From Oxalobacteraceae bacterium (GTDB lineage Bacteria > Pseudomonadota > Gammaproteobacteria > Burkholderiales > Burkholderiaceae_D), in the NCBI GenBank assembly GCA_030698225.1, contig JAUYNR010000031.1, positions 1-38,677 on the forward strand: 38,677 bases of DNA, read 5' to 3'. Below are positions 1 to 6,755 of the stretch, piece by piece; the stretch's first letter is position 1; each line of letters opens with the position of its first letter. Position numbers and translations under genes: made by a program. The notes beneath the pieces were generated by a model. That model made no database searches. It was not told the origin of the DNA and saw only the letters and a program-made list of their open reading frames with translations.

Positions 1-367
1 TCCAGCCGGTAAATGGGGTCGTCAGTGATCAAGCACCGGCTAGTGCGACCGCGAGTGCAACCATCTCGCCGAAGTGGTCTGCCGAGAGCCGCTCACTCCA
101 GGTGGCGCTAAACCGCCCTTTGGCCGCCCGAAATCCCGTAAACGCTATTCGTTCAGTTTTCTCGTGACAGAACAAGTGCGTAACATTAGTCAGTTAATTG
201 TAATGTCCGCGTGGGCACAAATGCGTGCCTGCCGGCTGCTGTCCTGACAAGCGCCCTTCCTTTGCGAGGTCCTGCGCAAGGTCTTTGGGAAGCAATGACG
301 TTTGGTTTGGGAGGTAGTCGTCCACAAACTTTCGTTGATAGGTTATCCGCCCAGCATTTTGCGCAGA

Positions 368-512
368 TTGTCGGGCTTCGCTGCGCTCAGCGCCAACCTA
401 CATAGTATTTTTAAATATGCATTATATATATGCGGAAAGTTGTATGTTTTTGCATATACCCATTAATATTTCTTAAATTCGCAGGTTGGGCTAACGCTTT
501 ATCAGCCCAACA
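368..512. repeat. Pair of short intergenic inverted repeats flanking an AT-rich element
   Basis: CCAACCT (393-399) and AGGTTGG (483-489) are exact inverted copies on either side of the AT-rich element at 405-462. Each is part of a larger unit in which a GGGC-rich arm pairs with a GCCC-rich arm. A related fragment occurs at about 1555-1590, next to the broken higB. These look like small non-coding palindromic repeats rather than an insertion sequence, since no transposase is present. Confidence 0.45.
405..462 (+). repeat. Dispersed 'GTATTT-ATGCGG-ATACCC' element, copy A
   Basis: GTATTT starts at 405, ATGCGG at 430 and ATACCCA at 456, so the spacers are 19 and 20 nt as in all other copies. The central part, GCAT followed by an AT run and ATGC, is palindromic. 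Homology to copy B (2053) continues to about 479 (TAAATTCG in both), making A and B the closest pair in the window. The upstream ATATAC hexamer seen in other copies is absent, replaced by the flanking inverted repeat. The family is unknown to me. Confidence 0.8.
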
Positions 513-610
513 TTGTGTGCAATGCGTAGGGCGGGTCCGATGAGACCGCGCATATCCTAGAAAACTTATGCAAAAAAGTTGTTAACTGGGTCTGGGGACC
601 GTGGATTTTT

Positions 611-630
611 ACGGCAATATGCCGTACAAT
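611..630 (+). promoter_or_regulatory. Putative tacAT operator and -10 box
   Basis: ACGGCA and TGCCGT (611-625, 3-nt centre) form a perfect dyad immediately upstream of and touching TACAAT (625-630), a good -10 box 22 nt before the tacA start. The matching -35 is weak. Ribbon-helix-helix antitoxins normally repress their own operon by binding a palindrome over the promoter, so this is the likely autoregulatory site. The dyad and -10 are visible in the sequence; repression is inferred. Confidence 0.5.
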
Positions 631-651
631 TTAATAAAGGAGGACAATCCC

Positions 652-933
652 ATGTCATCAGCTATTTCCACCGCCCGGCTTGAAGCCCGGATTAGTACCG
701 ATCTGCACACACTGCTTAAGCGCGCCGCTGAGATTCAGGGGCGCACTATGACTGACTTCGTGGTGTCCGCCGTGCAGGATGCCGCGCAGCGGGCCATCGA
801 ACAGGCTGAAGTCATCCGGCTGACGCTGGCCGATCAGGAGTGTTTTGCGCAGGCGCTACTGGCACCGCCGCAACCAGCACCGGCCTTGGAGCGCGCCTTC
901 GTGCGTCGTCGCAAGCTGTTGGGTGTTGAGTGA
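652..933 (+). CDS. tacA: TacA-like (DUF1778) ribbon-helix-helix antitoxin
   Basis: This 93-residue protein has the N-terminal beta-strand and two-helix pattern of DUF1778 antitoxins (TARLEARIS, then an LLKRAAEIQGRTMTDFV helix region). That domain dimerises and binds operator DNA. The variable C-terminal tail, ending in a basic stretch (RAFVRRRKLLG), would wrap and neutralise the acetyltransferase toxin encoded next. The start at 652 is favoured over an in-frame GTG at 601 because AAAGGAGG lies 8 nt upstream. The stop overlaps the toxin start (GTGA), so the two are translationally coupled. A palindrome over the -10 box suggests autorepression. The family assignment rests on motif recognition and the toxin partner. 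Confidence 0.88.
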   Translation: MSSAISTARLEARISTDLHTLLKRAAEIQGRTMTDFVVSAVQDAAQRAIEQAEVIRLTLADQECFAQALLAPPQPAPALERAFVRRRKLLGVE

Positions 934-1454
934 GTGGCGCGCCGTTTCGCGTCGCGCCACTCGAAGCAGCGCATGATCGCACGCCGTTCAACAGCGGCAG
1001 CGAGCCGCTGGACGGCTATTTCCAGCGCCAAGTCACACAAGACATCCGCCGCAGGATAACGGCGTGCTTTGTCGCGCTCACCCACGAGCAGCGTATCGCG
1101 GGCTACTACACATTGGCATCGACAAGCCTGCTGCTGTCCGACCTTCCGGCCGCCATCGGTAAGAAGCTGCCGCGCTATCCTTCCGTGCCAGCGGTGCGCA
1201 TGGGGCGTTTGGCGGTCGATCAACACTTCAAGGGCCAGGGTCTCGGTGGTGCGCTATTGGCCGATGCGCTTGATCGTGCCGCCAGCGCGGAAATCGCGGC
1301 CTATGCCATGATGGTTGACGCAAAGGATGAATCGGCTGCCTCCTTCTACCGGCATCATGGCTTTATTGTGTTGCCGGACTCGCCACTGACGCTGTTCCTG
1401 CCGCTGGCGACAGTACATAGCCGCGTAGGGCGTATTGCGCCGTATGACCCTTAA
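930..1454 (+). CDS. tacT: TacT-like GNAT acetyltransferase toxin
   Basis: This 174-residue GNAT-fold protein shows the acetyl-CoA-binding motif A (RMGRLAV from about residue 90, then GQGLGGALL) and the conserved tyrosine near residue 140 (SFYRHHGF). TacT-type toxins acetylate the alpha-amino group of charged tRNAs and block translation; a tacA-tacT order with a 4-nt overlap is typical of this class. The GTG start at 930 overlaps the antitoxin stop; a second in-frame GTG at 933 or nearby cannot be excluded. Length and motifs are complete, so the pair looks functional. The substrate (which aminoacyl-tRNA) cannot be read from the sequence. Confidence 0.88.
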   Translation: MSGAPFRVAPLEAAHDRTPFNSGSEPLDGYFQRQVTQDIRRRITACFVALTHEQRIAGYYTLASTSLLLSDLPAAIGKKLPRYPSVPAVRMGRLAVDQHFKGQGLGGALLADALDRAASAEIAAYAMMVDAKDESAASFYRHHGFIVLPDSPLTLFLPLATVHSRVGRIAPYDP

Positions 1455-1595
1455 TCATCGCAACTCATTCGGCGCAATGCGCTACGCTTATTGACGACTT
1501 ACGGTGGGGGGAAGGCGCTTTCATAGTGGGTCGCACCCGCCTACCTGCTGTCGAATATTGGGCTTCGCAAGCTCAGCACCAGACTACGTTAGTCC

Positions 1596-1722
1596 GAGCT
1601 ACGCGCGCTGGATCAAGGACAATGATGAAATTTACATGTTGGTAGTGTATCCAAAGTCGAAAAAGGACAACCTGTCCGACAAGGAAACTGCCATTTTGCA
1701 TGAGTTTGTGAAGGAGCTATGA
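1596..1722 (+). pseudogene. C-terminal remnant of a HigB/RelE-family toxin
   Basis: About 40 codons match the end of HigB-type mRNA interferases: a WIKDNDEIYMLVVYPKSK segment followed by a DNLSDKE helix and FVKEL end. The N-terminal half is missing; the upstream DNA (about 1530-1595) is unrelated repeat-like sequence containing a GGGCTTCGC...GCTCAGC palindrome. An open frame runs from 1504, but its first 30 residues do not resemble the family. The stop overlaps the following antitoxin start (ATGA), the normal higB-higA arrangement. The catalytic half is absent, so it is almost certainly inactive. The truncation probably arose at the repeat junction, which is inference. Confidence 0.75.
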
Positions 1723-2014
1723 GCATGGAAACCACACTGTTTGACGATCTGGTGCAAAGCCTGAAGAAGCAAAGGCCATCTCCAAAGGCGAAGCCAAGGC
1801 ATCGCGCCGATTTGAAATTGTGCCAACCGATGTAACGGCCGTTCGCGAGCAGATCGGCCTGTCCCAGAGCGAATTTGCACGGCTGATGCGCGTTAGCATC
1901 AAGACACTGCAAAATTGGGAACAGCACCGTCGCAACCCAACCGGCCCTGCTGCTGCTCTGCTCAAGATCGTATCGACCGCGCCGGATATAGCGCTCAAAT
2001 CCTTGCACGCCTGA
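1719..2014 (+). pseudogene. Frameshifted HigA-like HTH antitoxin
   Basis: The reading frame from ATG 1719 gives the expected N-terminus (METTLFDDLVQSLK) and then breaks. From about 1767 the expected continuation (EAKAISKGEAKASRRFEIVP) lies in another frame. A single missing base at about 1764-1768, where CTGAAGAAG would need an extra G, explains it. The downstream frame encodes a complete XRE/Cro helix-turn-helix (LSQSEFARLMRVSIKTLQNWEQ) ending at 2014. That part could only be translated alone from a weak GTG at 1820. With its toxin partner also truncated, the locus looks like a decayed HigBA system. A sequencing error is the alternative explanation for the single-base change. Confidence 0.75.
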
Positions 2015-2052
2015 ATTTACGTATGGGCACGACATGCCGTTCCAATACACCA

Positions 2053-2110
2053 GTATTTATAGACATGCATTATATATATGCGAAAAGTTGTATGTTTTTT
2101 CACATACCCA
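2053..2110 (+). repeat. Dispersed 'GTATTT-ATGCGG-ATACCC' element, copy B
   Basis: GTATTT is at 2053, ATGCGA at 2078 and ATACCCA at 2104, with the invariant 19- and 20-nt spacers. It is very similar to copy A (405) through to about 2129, and in the same orientation, so the tacAT and higBA remnant region lies between two direct repeats. GTATG and CATAC within it could pair across a T-rich loop. Confidence 0.8.
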
Positions 2111-2173
2111 TGGATATTTCGTAAATTCGGCAACTGTTCAGCCCGCTATGAAATATCTCTAAAAATTCAAAAT

Positions 2174-2283
2174 CGTCATTCCCGCGCAGGCGGGAATCCA
2201 GACTTCACACCGGTAATCGCCGGTTTCTGGGGCCCCGCCCCCGACTCAAGCATTCGAGGGCAGGCTCTGCGCGGGGATGACGG
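2174..2283. repeat. 110-bp element with 16-bp inverted ends
   Basis: The ends CGTCATTCCCGCGCAG and CTGCGCGGGGATGACG are inverted copies with one mismatch. The left end also has an internal small palindrome (CCCGC...GCGGG). This is the 'CGTCATTCCCGC' class of intergenic repeat common in proteobacteria. It encodes no protein. It could be a MITE or a REP-type doublet; no target duplication is obvious. Confidence 0.6.
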
Positions 2284-2355
2284 ACTTTAAGAGGCATCCA
2301 ACAGTGGGCTGAATAGATTCCAAATTCGTAACTGTCCGGCCCGGTATGCATTGCT

Positions 2356-2380
2356 CCCTCTCCCGCTAGCGGGAGAAGGG
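2356..2380. repeat. CCCTCTCCCGC palindromic repeat, copy 1
   Basis: CCCTCTCCCGC and GCGGGAGAAGGG form a near-perfect hairpin. Closely related palindromes are at 4225-4249 and 32319-32344. All are intergenic and may act as weak terminators or mRNA-stabilising hairpins. Confidence 0.6.
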
Positions 2381-2443
2381 ATTCAAAGCAGCGCGTAGGA
2401 GTCATCACGCCCGGACCTTGGCGGTAACCTTTTTCTTGGCAAG

Positions 2444-2815
2444 TTAATGCATCAAGTTTGCGGACAAGCCAAACCGGGCACTTGCCGCAAGCAGGCGCTT
2501 GTCACGCGTCCATAGCAACGCGCCGGGTGAAAGCCGCACAGCGGCCAATAAGTGGGCGTCGATATAGCCAATTCCGATTCCGAAAAGTGCATGATGGGCG
2601 ATGAAACGCATAACTTCCTCATCGGTGGCAATACCAGCTTGTGGCAAGTCTTGCAAGGCACCCAGGACCATGTCGCGATTCTGCAAGCTGCCCAATGCCA
2701 GTTCGCCCGTCACAAACCGGTGAGCCAGCACCTGGCCCGCGTTCAAAAGTCCCGTTAATTCCGCATCACCGTGCCGCAAGTGGTCTATCCAGACCGACGT
2801 ATCAACCAGAATCAC
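2444..2815 (-). CDS. vapC: VapC-type PIN-domain ribonuclease toxin
   Basis: This is a complete 123-residue PIN domain. The four acidic metal-binding positions are recognisable: D5 in ILVDTSVWI, E38 in VTGELALG, an Asp in GYIDAHLLAA near residue 85, and an Asp in TRDKRLLAAA near residue 103. VapC toxins are Mg2+-dependent endoribonucleases that cleave tRNA or rRNA. Its ATG overlaps the vapB stop (ATGA), so expression is coupled to the antitoxin. All catalytic residues being present suggests an active toxin. The RNA target cannot be deduced. Confidence 0.92.
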   Translation of the reverse strand: MILVDTSVWIDHLRHGDAELTGLLNAGQVLAHRFVTGELALGSLQNRDMVLGALQDLPQAGIATDEEVMRFIAHHALFGIGIGYIDAHLLAAVRLSPGALLWTRDKRLLAASARFGLSANLMH

Positions 2816-3009
2816 GTTGGCTCCGACTGGCGTCGTGGGACGGTATCAAGCAACGGTTCCGAGCCTCCCAGCAGGGCCAATCGTTTGGCGCTCTCGCGCT
2901 GGATTAATGCCTTGAGAGCTTCGCGCACTAAAGCAGTTTTTTCCATTAGACCGGTCAAAGACTGGGCCTTTTCCAATAATTCATCATCAAGTACAAGTGT
3001 GGTGCGCAT
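2812..3009 (-). CDS. vapB: VapB-type antitoxin
   Basis: The 65-residue protein begins RTTLVLDDELLEKAQSLTG, the ribbon-helix-helix start of the VapB/MazE-like 'type II antitoxin, VapB' family (DUF2191-like), followed by a helical region and a proline-containing C-terminal tail (LLDTVPRR) that would contact VapC. GGAGG sits 6 nt upstream of the ATG at 3009, which fixes the start; a much longer upstream frame translates repeat DNA and is rejected. The stop overlaps vapC. A small dyad in the promoter region suggests autoregulation by the VapBC complex. Confidence 0.9.
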   Translation of the reverse strand: MRTTLVLDDELLEKAQSLTGLMEKTALVREALKALIQRESAKRLALLGGSEPLLDTVPRRQSEPT

Positions 3010-3031
3010 ATTTTCCTCCGTCATGTTATGC

Positions 3032-3042
3032 ATACAATGTAT
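3032..3042 (-). promoter_or_regulatory. Possible VapBC operator dyad
   Basis: ATACA-A-TGTAT is a perfect 5-bp dyad 23 nt upstream of the vapB start, inside AT-rich sequence that could hold the promoter. VapB proteins usually bind such dyads. It is short enough to occur by chance. Confidence 0.3.
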
Positions 3043-3098
3043 CATCAAATGATGACCAAATAAATGCATAGAAATAAGGGCGGTGGCATGGCCCGGCT

Positions 3099-3246
3099 TC
3101 CCGACCTGGCGTATGCACACGGGGAATCGCAATGATGGGCCGGAACGCGGTTTTTTGTAGGAGCGCACCCGGGCGCGATCAACCGCAGCAGTCTGGCGAC
3201 TGCTTTCGCGCCCAGGTGCGCTCCTACAGGGTCCCGCCGCGAAAAT
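3099..3246. repeat. Tandem duplication unit 1 with REP-like hairpin
   Basis: The unit starts with CCCGACCTGGCGTATGC and ends around GTCCCGCCGCG. It contains a long hairpin at 3156-3228: 23-nt arms TGTAGGAGCGCACC... and ...GGTGCGCTCCTACA with one mismatch, and an inner GCAGTC/GACTGC stem. Unit 2 lies 201-202 bp downstream and differs at only a few positions. The hairpin class (GTAGGAGCGCACC...) recurs at 6215-6285. Confidence 0.85.
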
Positions 3247-3300
3247 TACCGACTCCTGCCATATTTGCGTGAGCCGCACTCAGTGCCTTAAACCCAGTCC

Positions 3301-3447
3301 ACCCGACTTGGCGTATGCACACGGGGATCGCAATGATGGGCCGGAACGCGGTTTTTTGTAGGAGCGCACCCGGGCGCGATTAACCGCAGCAGTCTGGCGA
3401 CTGCTTTCGCGCCCAGGTGCGCTCCTACAGGGTCCCGTCGCGTGAAT
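3301..3447. repeat. Tandem duplication unit 2 with REP-like hairpin
   Basis: This is a near-identical copy of 3099-3246: one base shorter in the GGGGAATCG/GGGGATCG stretch and with a few C/T changes. Its hairpin spans 3357-3429. It lies directly downstream of the response regulator stop, so the hairpin may also help end that transcript. Confidence 0.85.
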
Positions 3448-3477
3448 TTGCTTGCCGTGCTTACCTGAACCAGGCGC

Positions 3478-4167
3478 TCAGGAAGCGCACTTCCCGAACT
3501 GATGCTTGACCGCATAGACGTACAGTTCAAGCCGATTGCTTACGCCCAGCTTCTGGTAAATCGATGTCAAATGGTTGCGCAAGGTGTGCTCCGATATGAA
3601 GAGCCGTTCTGCGAGCGTTTTATTCAACGCGCCGCTTCCCTCGACTATCGTGTCGACGATTTTTCTTTCCTTGGCTGTCAGCGTCGCGTTTTTTTCCGCT
3701 TCGGGGTCGGGGTCGGGCTTGTGCGTCGGCGTGGGATGCATGAGCTCGCCGAAAACCCTGCCGAGCATTTCCTGGTCCAGCCATAGCTCGCCCTGATGCA
3801 CTTTTTCGATCGCCTTCAGGACTTGTTCGGCCGGCGCGTCCTTGCGCATCACGCCTCGCGCGCCGTGCAGAACGGCCTGGTCCAGCGTTGCCTGTTCGCG
3901 CGTGCCAGTCAATATCAATGCGCGCGATACGCCGTTCGCCAGCAGGGCGGGAAGAATATCTATCGAGGATTTCCCGCCGAGGTCGAGATCCAGCAAGATA
4001 ACATCGGGGGCCAGCTGGCCGATTTGCGCCAGCGCTTCTTCGCAATTGCTGGCGGTCCCGACTACCTCCATCCTTGCGCTTTCGCCCTCGATCAATTTTG
4101 CCAATCCCCACAGCATCGTCTTGTGATCGTCGACCAGCATCACGCGTATCGTTTTTTCGGCCAGCAT
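3478..4167 (-). CDS. NarL/FixJ-type response regulator
   Basis: This 229-residue protein has an N-terminal receiver domain with acidic pair D13-D14 (MLVDDHKT), phospho-acceptor D60 (VILLDLDLGG), a switch Thr in LILTGT and K109 (MRKDA). A Pro/Asp-rich linker (about 144-155) leads to a LuxR-type helix-turn-helix (residues about 160-225, LTAKERKIVDTI...ISEHTLRNHLTSIYQKLGV). It would be phosphorylated by the kinase encoded upstream and act as a transcription factor. GGGAG lies 9 nt before the ATG. It is separated from the kinase gene by 114 nt holding a palindromic repeat. Its targets are unknown; the divergent secreted protease is a neighbour but not a proven target. Confidence 0.93.
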   Translation of the reverse strand: MLAEKTIRVMLVDDHKTMLWGLAKLIEGESARMEVVGTASNCEEALAQIGQLAPDVILLDLDLGGKSSIDILPALLANGVSRALILTGTREQATLDQAVLHGARGVMRKDAPAEQVLKAIEKVHQGELWLDQEMLGRVFGELMHPTPTHKPDPDPEAEKNATLTAKERKIVDTIVEGSGALNKTLAERLFISEHTLRNHLTSIYQKLGVSNRLELYVYAVKHQFGKCAS

Positions 4168-4224
4168 GATTATTACTCCCCTTTTTAGTTGCTTTCCATC
4201 CCATCATGAAAGGGCTGTTTGAGT

Positions 4225-4249
4225 CCCCTCTCCCGCAAGCGGGAGAGGG
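4225..4249. repeat. CCCCTCTCCCGC palindromic repeat, copy 2
   Basis: CCCTCTCCCGC and GCGGGAGAGGG form a perfect hairpin with a 2-nt centre (AA) between the kinase stop and the regulator start. The repeat could attenuate or stabilise the kinase-regulator transcript. Confidence 0.65.
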
Positions 4250-4281
4250 AGCTTTCCATTGCCGGCTGAACGATTCCCTTT

Positions 4282-5955
4282 TTAAACCGGTATCTCGATG
4301 TGCACGGCTGTACCGCCGTTCGATCCTTTCTCCACGTACGCCTTCCCTCCTAGCGCGGCGGCCCGTTCCGCAATCGAACGCGGCATGAACTCGGTTGGTT
4401 GTGCGCCCAGGCATTCATTCTCGATCTGAATATCGAGCCCCCCGTTGGCGCACTTGAGTTTGATGGAGCCGTGCTGCGCGCTGGTGTGTTTGCGCATGTT
4501 GCTCATCCCCTCATTGACTATCTGGAAGATCTCCGCAGCCAGGCGATCGCTGATGTCAAGCTCGCCCTCCATGCTGACCGCGATATCGATTCCGTAGAAT
4601 TCCCTGACTTGTGCCGCTTGCCGACGCAGGGCGACAAGAAAGACCGGTTCTCTTTGCCCCGGTCCGGCTTTAAACGTCCCCGCATAGCGACGCAGGTCGC
4701 CCACCACCTGCGTTGCCATTGCCGTTAATTTGTCGAGGTCTTCGATCAGCGGATTATCGGCGGCAGCCTTGTTGCGCACCGCGCTGAGCCCGAGTTTCAA
4801 GCCAATGTAGGGCTGGATGGTGGTGTCATGCAGATCCCGCGCAATCTTTTGCCGCTCCCGCATCGCAGCTTCCGAAGCCATCCGGTCCAATAGCTCGATG
4901 TTCTCAACGACCGGAAATGCCTGCGCCACGATATGACTCAAAAATAGTGCATCGGCTTTGCCGAAGCCATTTTTTGACGAGATAACATACATGCGGCCCT
5001 CGCCTCTCCGCAATGACAAAGGCACGGTGATAAAGGAACGCGCTTCCAGCAGCTCGGCCAAACCATCGCCTGGCTCGCCAACGCTTTTGATCCATTTGAC
5101 TTGCGCGTTGCCGCCCAGCGTGCTGGATGCTCCGGTCCCGGCTAGCGCCGGCCACAGCGGGCGGTTGTAGACGACGATCTGCTGCTGCGGAAAAGCCATC
5201 AGCGGCGCTGCTGCTTCTGCGCTGATCCGCTCTGCATTGATCGATCGCCCTGGATGGTCTTCCATTGCAGTGCGCAGCGTCCAGCTCGCGGACTCGGTGT
5301 CGCGAATCACCAGAATGCAGCTGCTGGCCTTGAAAAATACCCGCGTCTTTTCCAGCACGGAGGCGACGGTGTGATCGACCCCGAAGCGCGGATTCGACAA
5401 CTGGCTGACATCGCGCAGCAATGCCAGCCGGCGCTTTTGCGCCACATCCGATCCGCCCCAGTAGGCGATCATGTAGCCGAGCACAAGCAGGAAGGTGGCG
5501 CGCAACAGCAGCCGGGGGATTTCGGCGTCGGTCACGGATATCAGGCTGGTAAACGCGAACAGCGCTGATGAAGCGAGGGTGACTCGCGCGCCTTCTTCGA
5601 AACCCCAGCGAAAGGACGCAGTGAGGATGGCGAAGAAGAAGAACAGGTAAAAAGAGCTGCTTTCGCCGCCGGTGAACAAAACGATCAGCGCATACCAGCC
5701 AACATCGAGCCAATGGATCAACTTGCTTTGCAGGAACGGCTGGTCGAGCTGCGAAAGAATGTAAAGGACGACGCTGTGCAGGGTGTAACCGGAGAAAACG
5801 AGCCAGGTGAAGCTCATCAGCTCGCCTGCGCCTTTAGGGTCGATAAAAACCGTCAACAAGGCTGAAGTGGAGAGCACCAGCCGCATCCTGCCGACCATCG
5901 ATGCGTCGGCGGCGTCCCTTGCATGGCGCGCGCTTATTTCGTTTTCATGGATCAT
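4282..5955 (-). CDS. Membrane sensor histidine kinase (HisKA_3, NarX/DegS class)
   Basis: The 557-residue protein has about six hydrophobic membrane segments in residues 25-175 (for example a FYLFFFFAIL stretch), a GAF-like region (about 190-345), a HisKA_3 dimerisation box with phospho-accepting H376 (KIARDLHDTTIQPYIGLKLG) and a C-terminal HATPase_c domain with N-box (EIFQIVNEGMSNMRKH) and GG motif (GSNGGTAVHIEIPV). It senses an unknown signal at the membrane and phosphorylates the NarL-type regulator encoded next. The start is uncertain: ATG 5955 lacks a clear Shine-Dalgarno, and an internal ATG about 20 codons later (MVGRMRLVL) would also leave all domains intact. Confidence 0.92.
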   Translation of the reverse strand: MIHENEISARHARDAADASMVGRMRLVLSTSALLTVFIDPKGAGELMSFTWLVFSGYTLHSVVLYILSQLDQPFLQSKLIHWLDVGWYALIVLFTGGESSSFYLFFFFAILTASFRWGFEEGARVTLASSALFAFTSLISVTDAEIPRLLLRATFLLVLGYMIAYWGGSDVAQKRRLALLRDVSQLSNPRFGVDHTVASVLEKTRVFFKASSCILVIRDTESASWTLRTAMEDHPGRSINAERISAEAAAPLMAFPQQQIVVYNRPLWPALAGTGASSTLGGNAQVKWIKSVGEPGDGLAELLEARSFITVPLSLRRGEGRMYVISSKNGFGKADALFLSHIVAQAFPVVENIELLDRMASEAAMRERQKIARDLHDTTIQPYIGLKLGLSAVRNKAAADNPLIEDLDKLTAMATQVVGDLRRYAGTFKAGPGQREPVFLVALRRQAAQVREFYGIDIAVSMEGELDISDRLAAEIFQIVNEGMSNMRKHTSAQHGSIKLKCANGGLDIQIENECLGAQPTEFMPRSIAERAAALGGKAYVEKGSNGGTAVHIEIPV

Positions 5956-6214
5956 GATTCACAACGCATCCAGCCTATTTTTCATGTTTGTTTTGCTGTG
6001 TATATCATGCGCGAAAAACGGATTCAAGTCCGCAGTGCAACAACGTTGACGCGCAACAACGTATTGTCGCTAGCGCAACTTGTTTCATGAGTACCGGATG
6101 CGGGGTTTAGGTTATTGAGACTGGTCTCGAAATTTTGCCGGCTACGGTGTTCCGCGCCGAGCTGAATGGAGCGCCTATTCAGCCCGGATGGGGTCTTACA
6201 ACCGAAGCAGGCTC

Positions 6215-6285
6215 TGTAGAAGCGCACCCGGGCGCGAGCGGCTTGCGCAGTGCTGCCGCTGATCGCGCCCGGGTGCGCTCCTACA
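6215..6285. repeat. REP-like hairpin, third copy
   Basis: Arms TGTAGAAGCGCACCCGGGCGCGA and its near-complement ending CTCCTACA pair across a GC-rich centre. It is the same family as the hairpins at 3156-3228 and 3357-3429, but without the surrounding duplicated block. Such repeats are usually mobilised by a RAYT transposase encoded elsewhere; none is in this window. Confidence 0.75.
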
Positions 6286-6347
6286 ACACCGCGTCATCGT
6301 GCTGTAGATTGATATGCGGCTGAACAATTACAAAATATAAAAAATAG

Positions 6348-6419
6348 AGGGTATATATAAAAAACAATCACTTACCGCACTATTTTAGTGCGACATTAAA
6401 TATACATGCATATGTATAT
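6348..6419 (-). repeat. Dispersed 'GTATTT-ATGCGG-ATACCC' element, copy G (inverted)
   Basis: On the minus strand: ATATAC (6419-6414), GTATAT (6405-6400), GTGCGG (6380-6375) and ATACCCT (6354-6348), with spacers of 8, 19 and 20 nt as in the other copies. The change ATGC to GTGC is matched by GCAT to GCAC on the other arm of the inner palindrome, one possible compensatory pair. The upstream end forms a 26-bp palindrome, TAAATATACAT / ATGTATATTTA (6397-6422). It is the only copy in this orientation. Confidence 0.8.
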
Positions 6420-6755
6420 TTAAATTCCGGGAGTCGGACAACAAGTGCCGCCGAGGTCTGCGAGTGCGCATGCAGGGTGTAAACTTAATTTCCCGCAATA
6501 TCCTGCTTGGCCTGCGCAGCAAGCACAGGCCCTCATCCGAACGCATCCGCCAGTGCCCCGGAAGCCGTTTTTCATGGCGGATTTTGACGAAAATCAACTT
6601 TCGTTGCCTATCGGCCTGTTGGCGGCATGCACCTGACCCCAAGCGGTTCGTTGAGCCAGAATAAACTTGGTTGACCCTGTTCTTGAATTGTCCGGTTCCC
6701 ATGACTACTCTAAATGCAATATTTCGCTCGAACAAAAAAACAGGGGGATACAAAA

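Larger units (their letters stand above)
1..600. other. Gene-poor left edge, no recognisable CDS
   Basis: I see no convincing gene here. A short open frame at 211-405 has no ribosome binding site and runs into repeat sequence. The stretch contains two inverted-repeat units of the 'TTGGGC...GCCCAACCTAC' kind (about 368-401 and 481-512) with an AT-rich dispersed element between them (405-462). A truncated gene running off the left edge cannot be excluded, since one plus-strand frame is open from 3 to 167, but its translation resembles nothing I know. Confidence 0.5.
2015..2443. other. Repeat-rich spacer between two toxin-antitoxin loci
   Basis: No gene is visible. The spacer contains dispersed element copy B (2053-2110), a 110-bp element with inverted ends (2174-2283) and a GC-rich palindrome (2356-2380). 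Short frames overlapping these have no ribosome binding site and simply translate repeat sequence. Confidence 0.6.
3010..3477. other. Gene-free spacer dominated by a tandem duplication
   Basis: No gene is visible between vapB and the response regulator gene. Most of the stretch is two copies of a block of about 145 bp (3099-3246 and 3301-3447), each containing one REP-like hairpin. Confidence 0.6.
5956..6755. other. 800-bp divergent intergenic region
   Basis: This separates the histidine kinase from the subtilase. It holds a REP-like hairpin (6215-6285), an inverted copy of the dispersed element (6348-6419) whose end forms a 26-bp AT-rich palindrome (6397-6422), and no supportable gene. Promoters for both flanking genes must lie here, but I cannot assign them with confidence. 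Confidence 0.55.

Noticed and set aside
211..405. 64-codon open frame near the left edge
   Set aside because: No ribosome binding site, no known motif, and its 3' part is the palindromic repeat.
405..2110. Integron-style attC sites around the toxin-antitoxin genes
   Set aside because: The repeats lack the RYYYAAC and GTTRRRY core sites and the imperfect stem of attC, and no integrase is present.
6714..6755. Subtilase starting at ATG 6714
   Set aside because: It adds a charged 14-residue lead ahead of the signal peptide and has no ribosome binding site, whereas 6756 has AGGGGG upstream.
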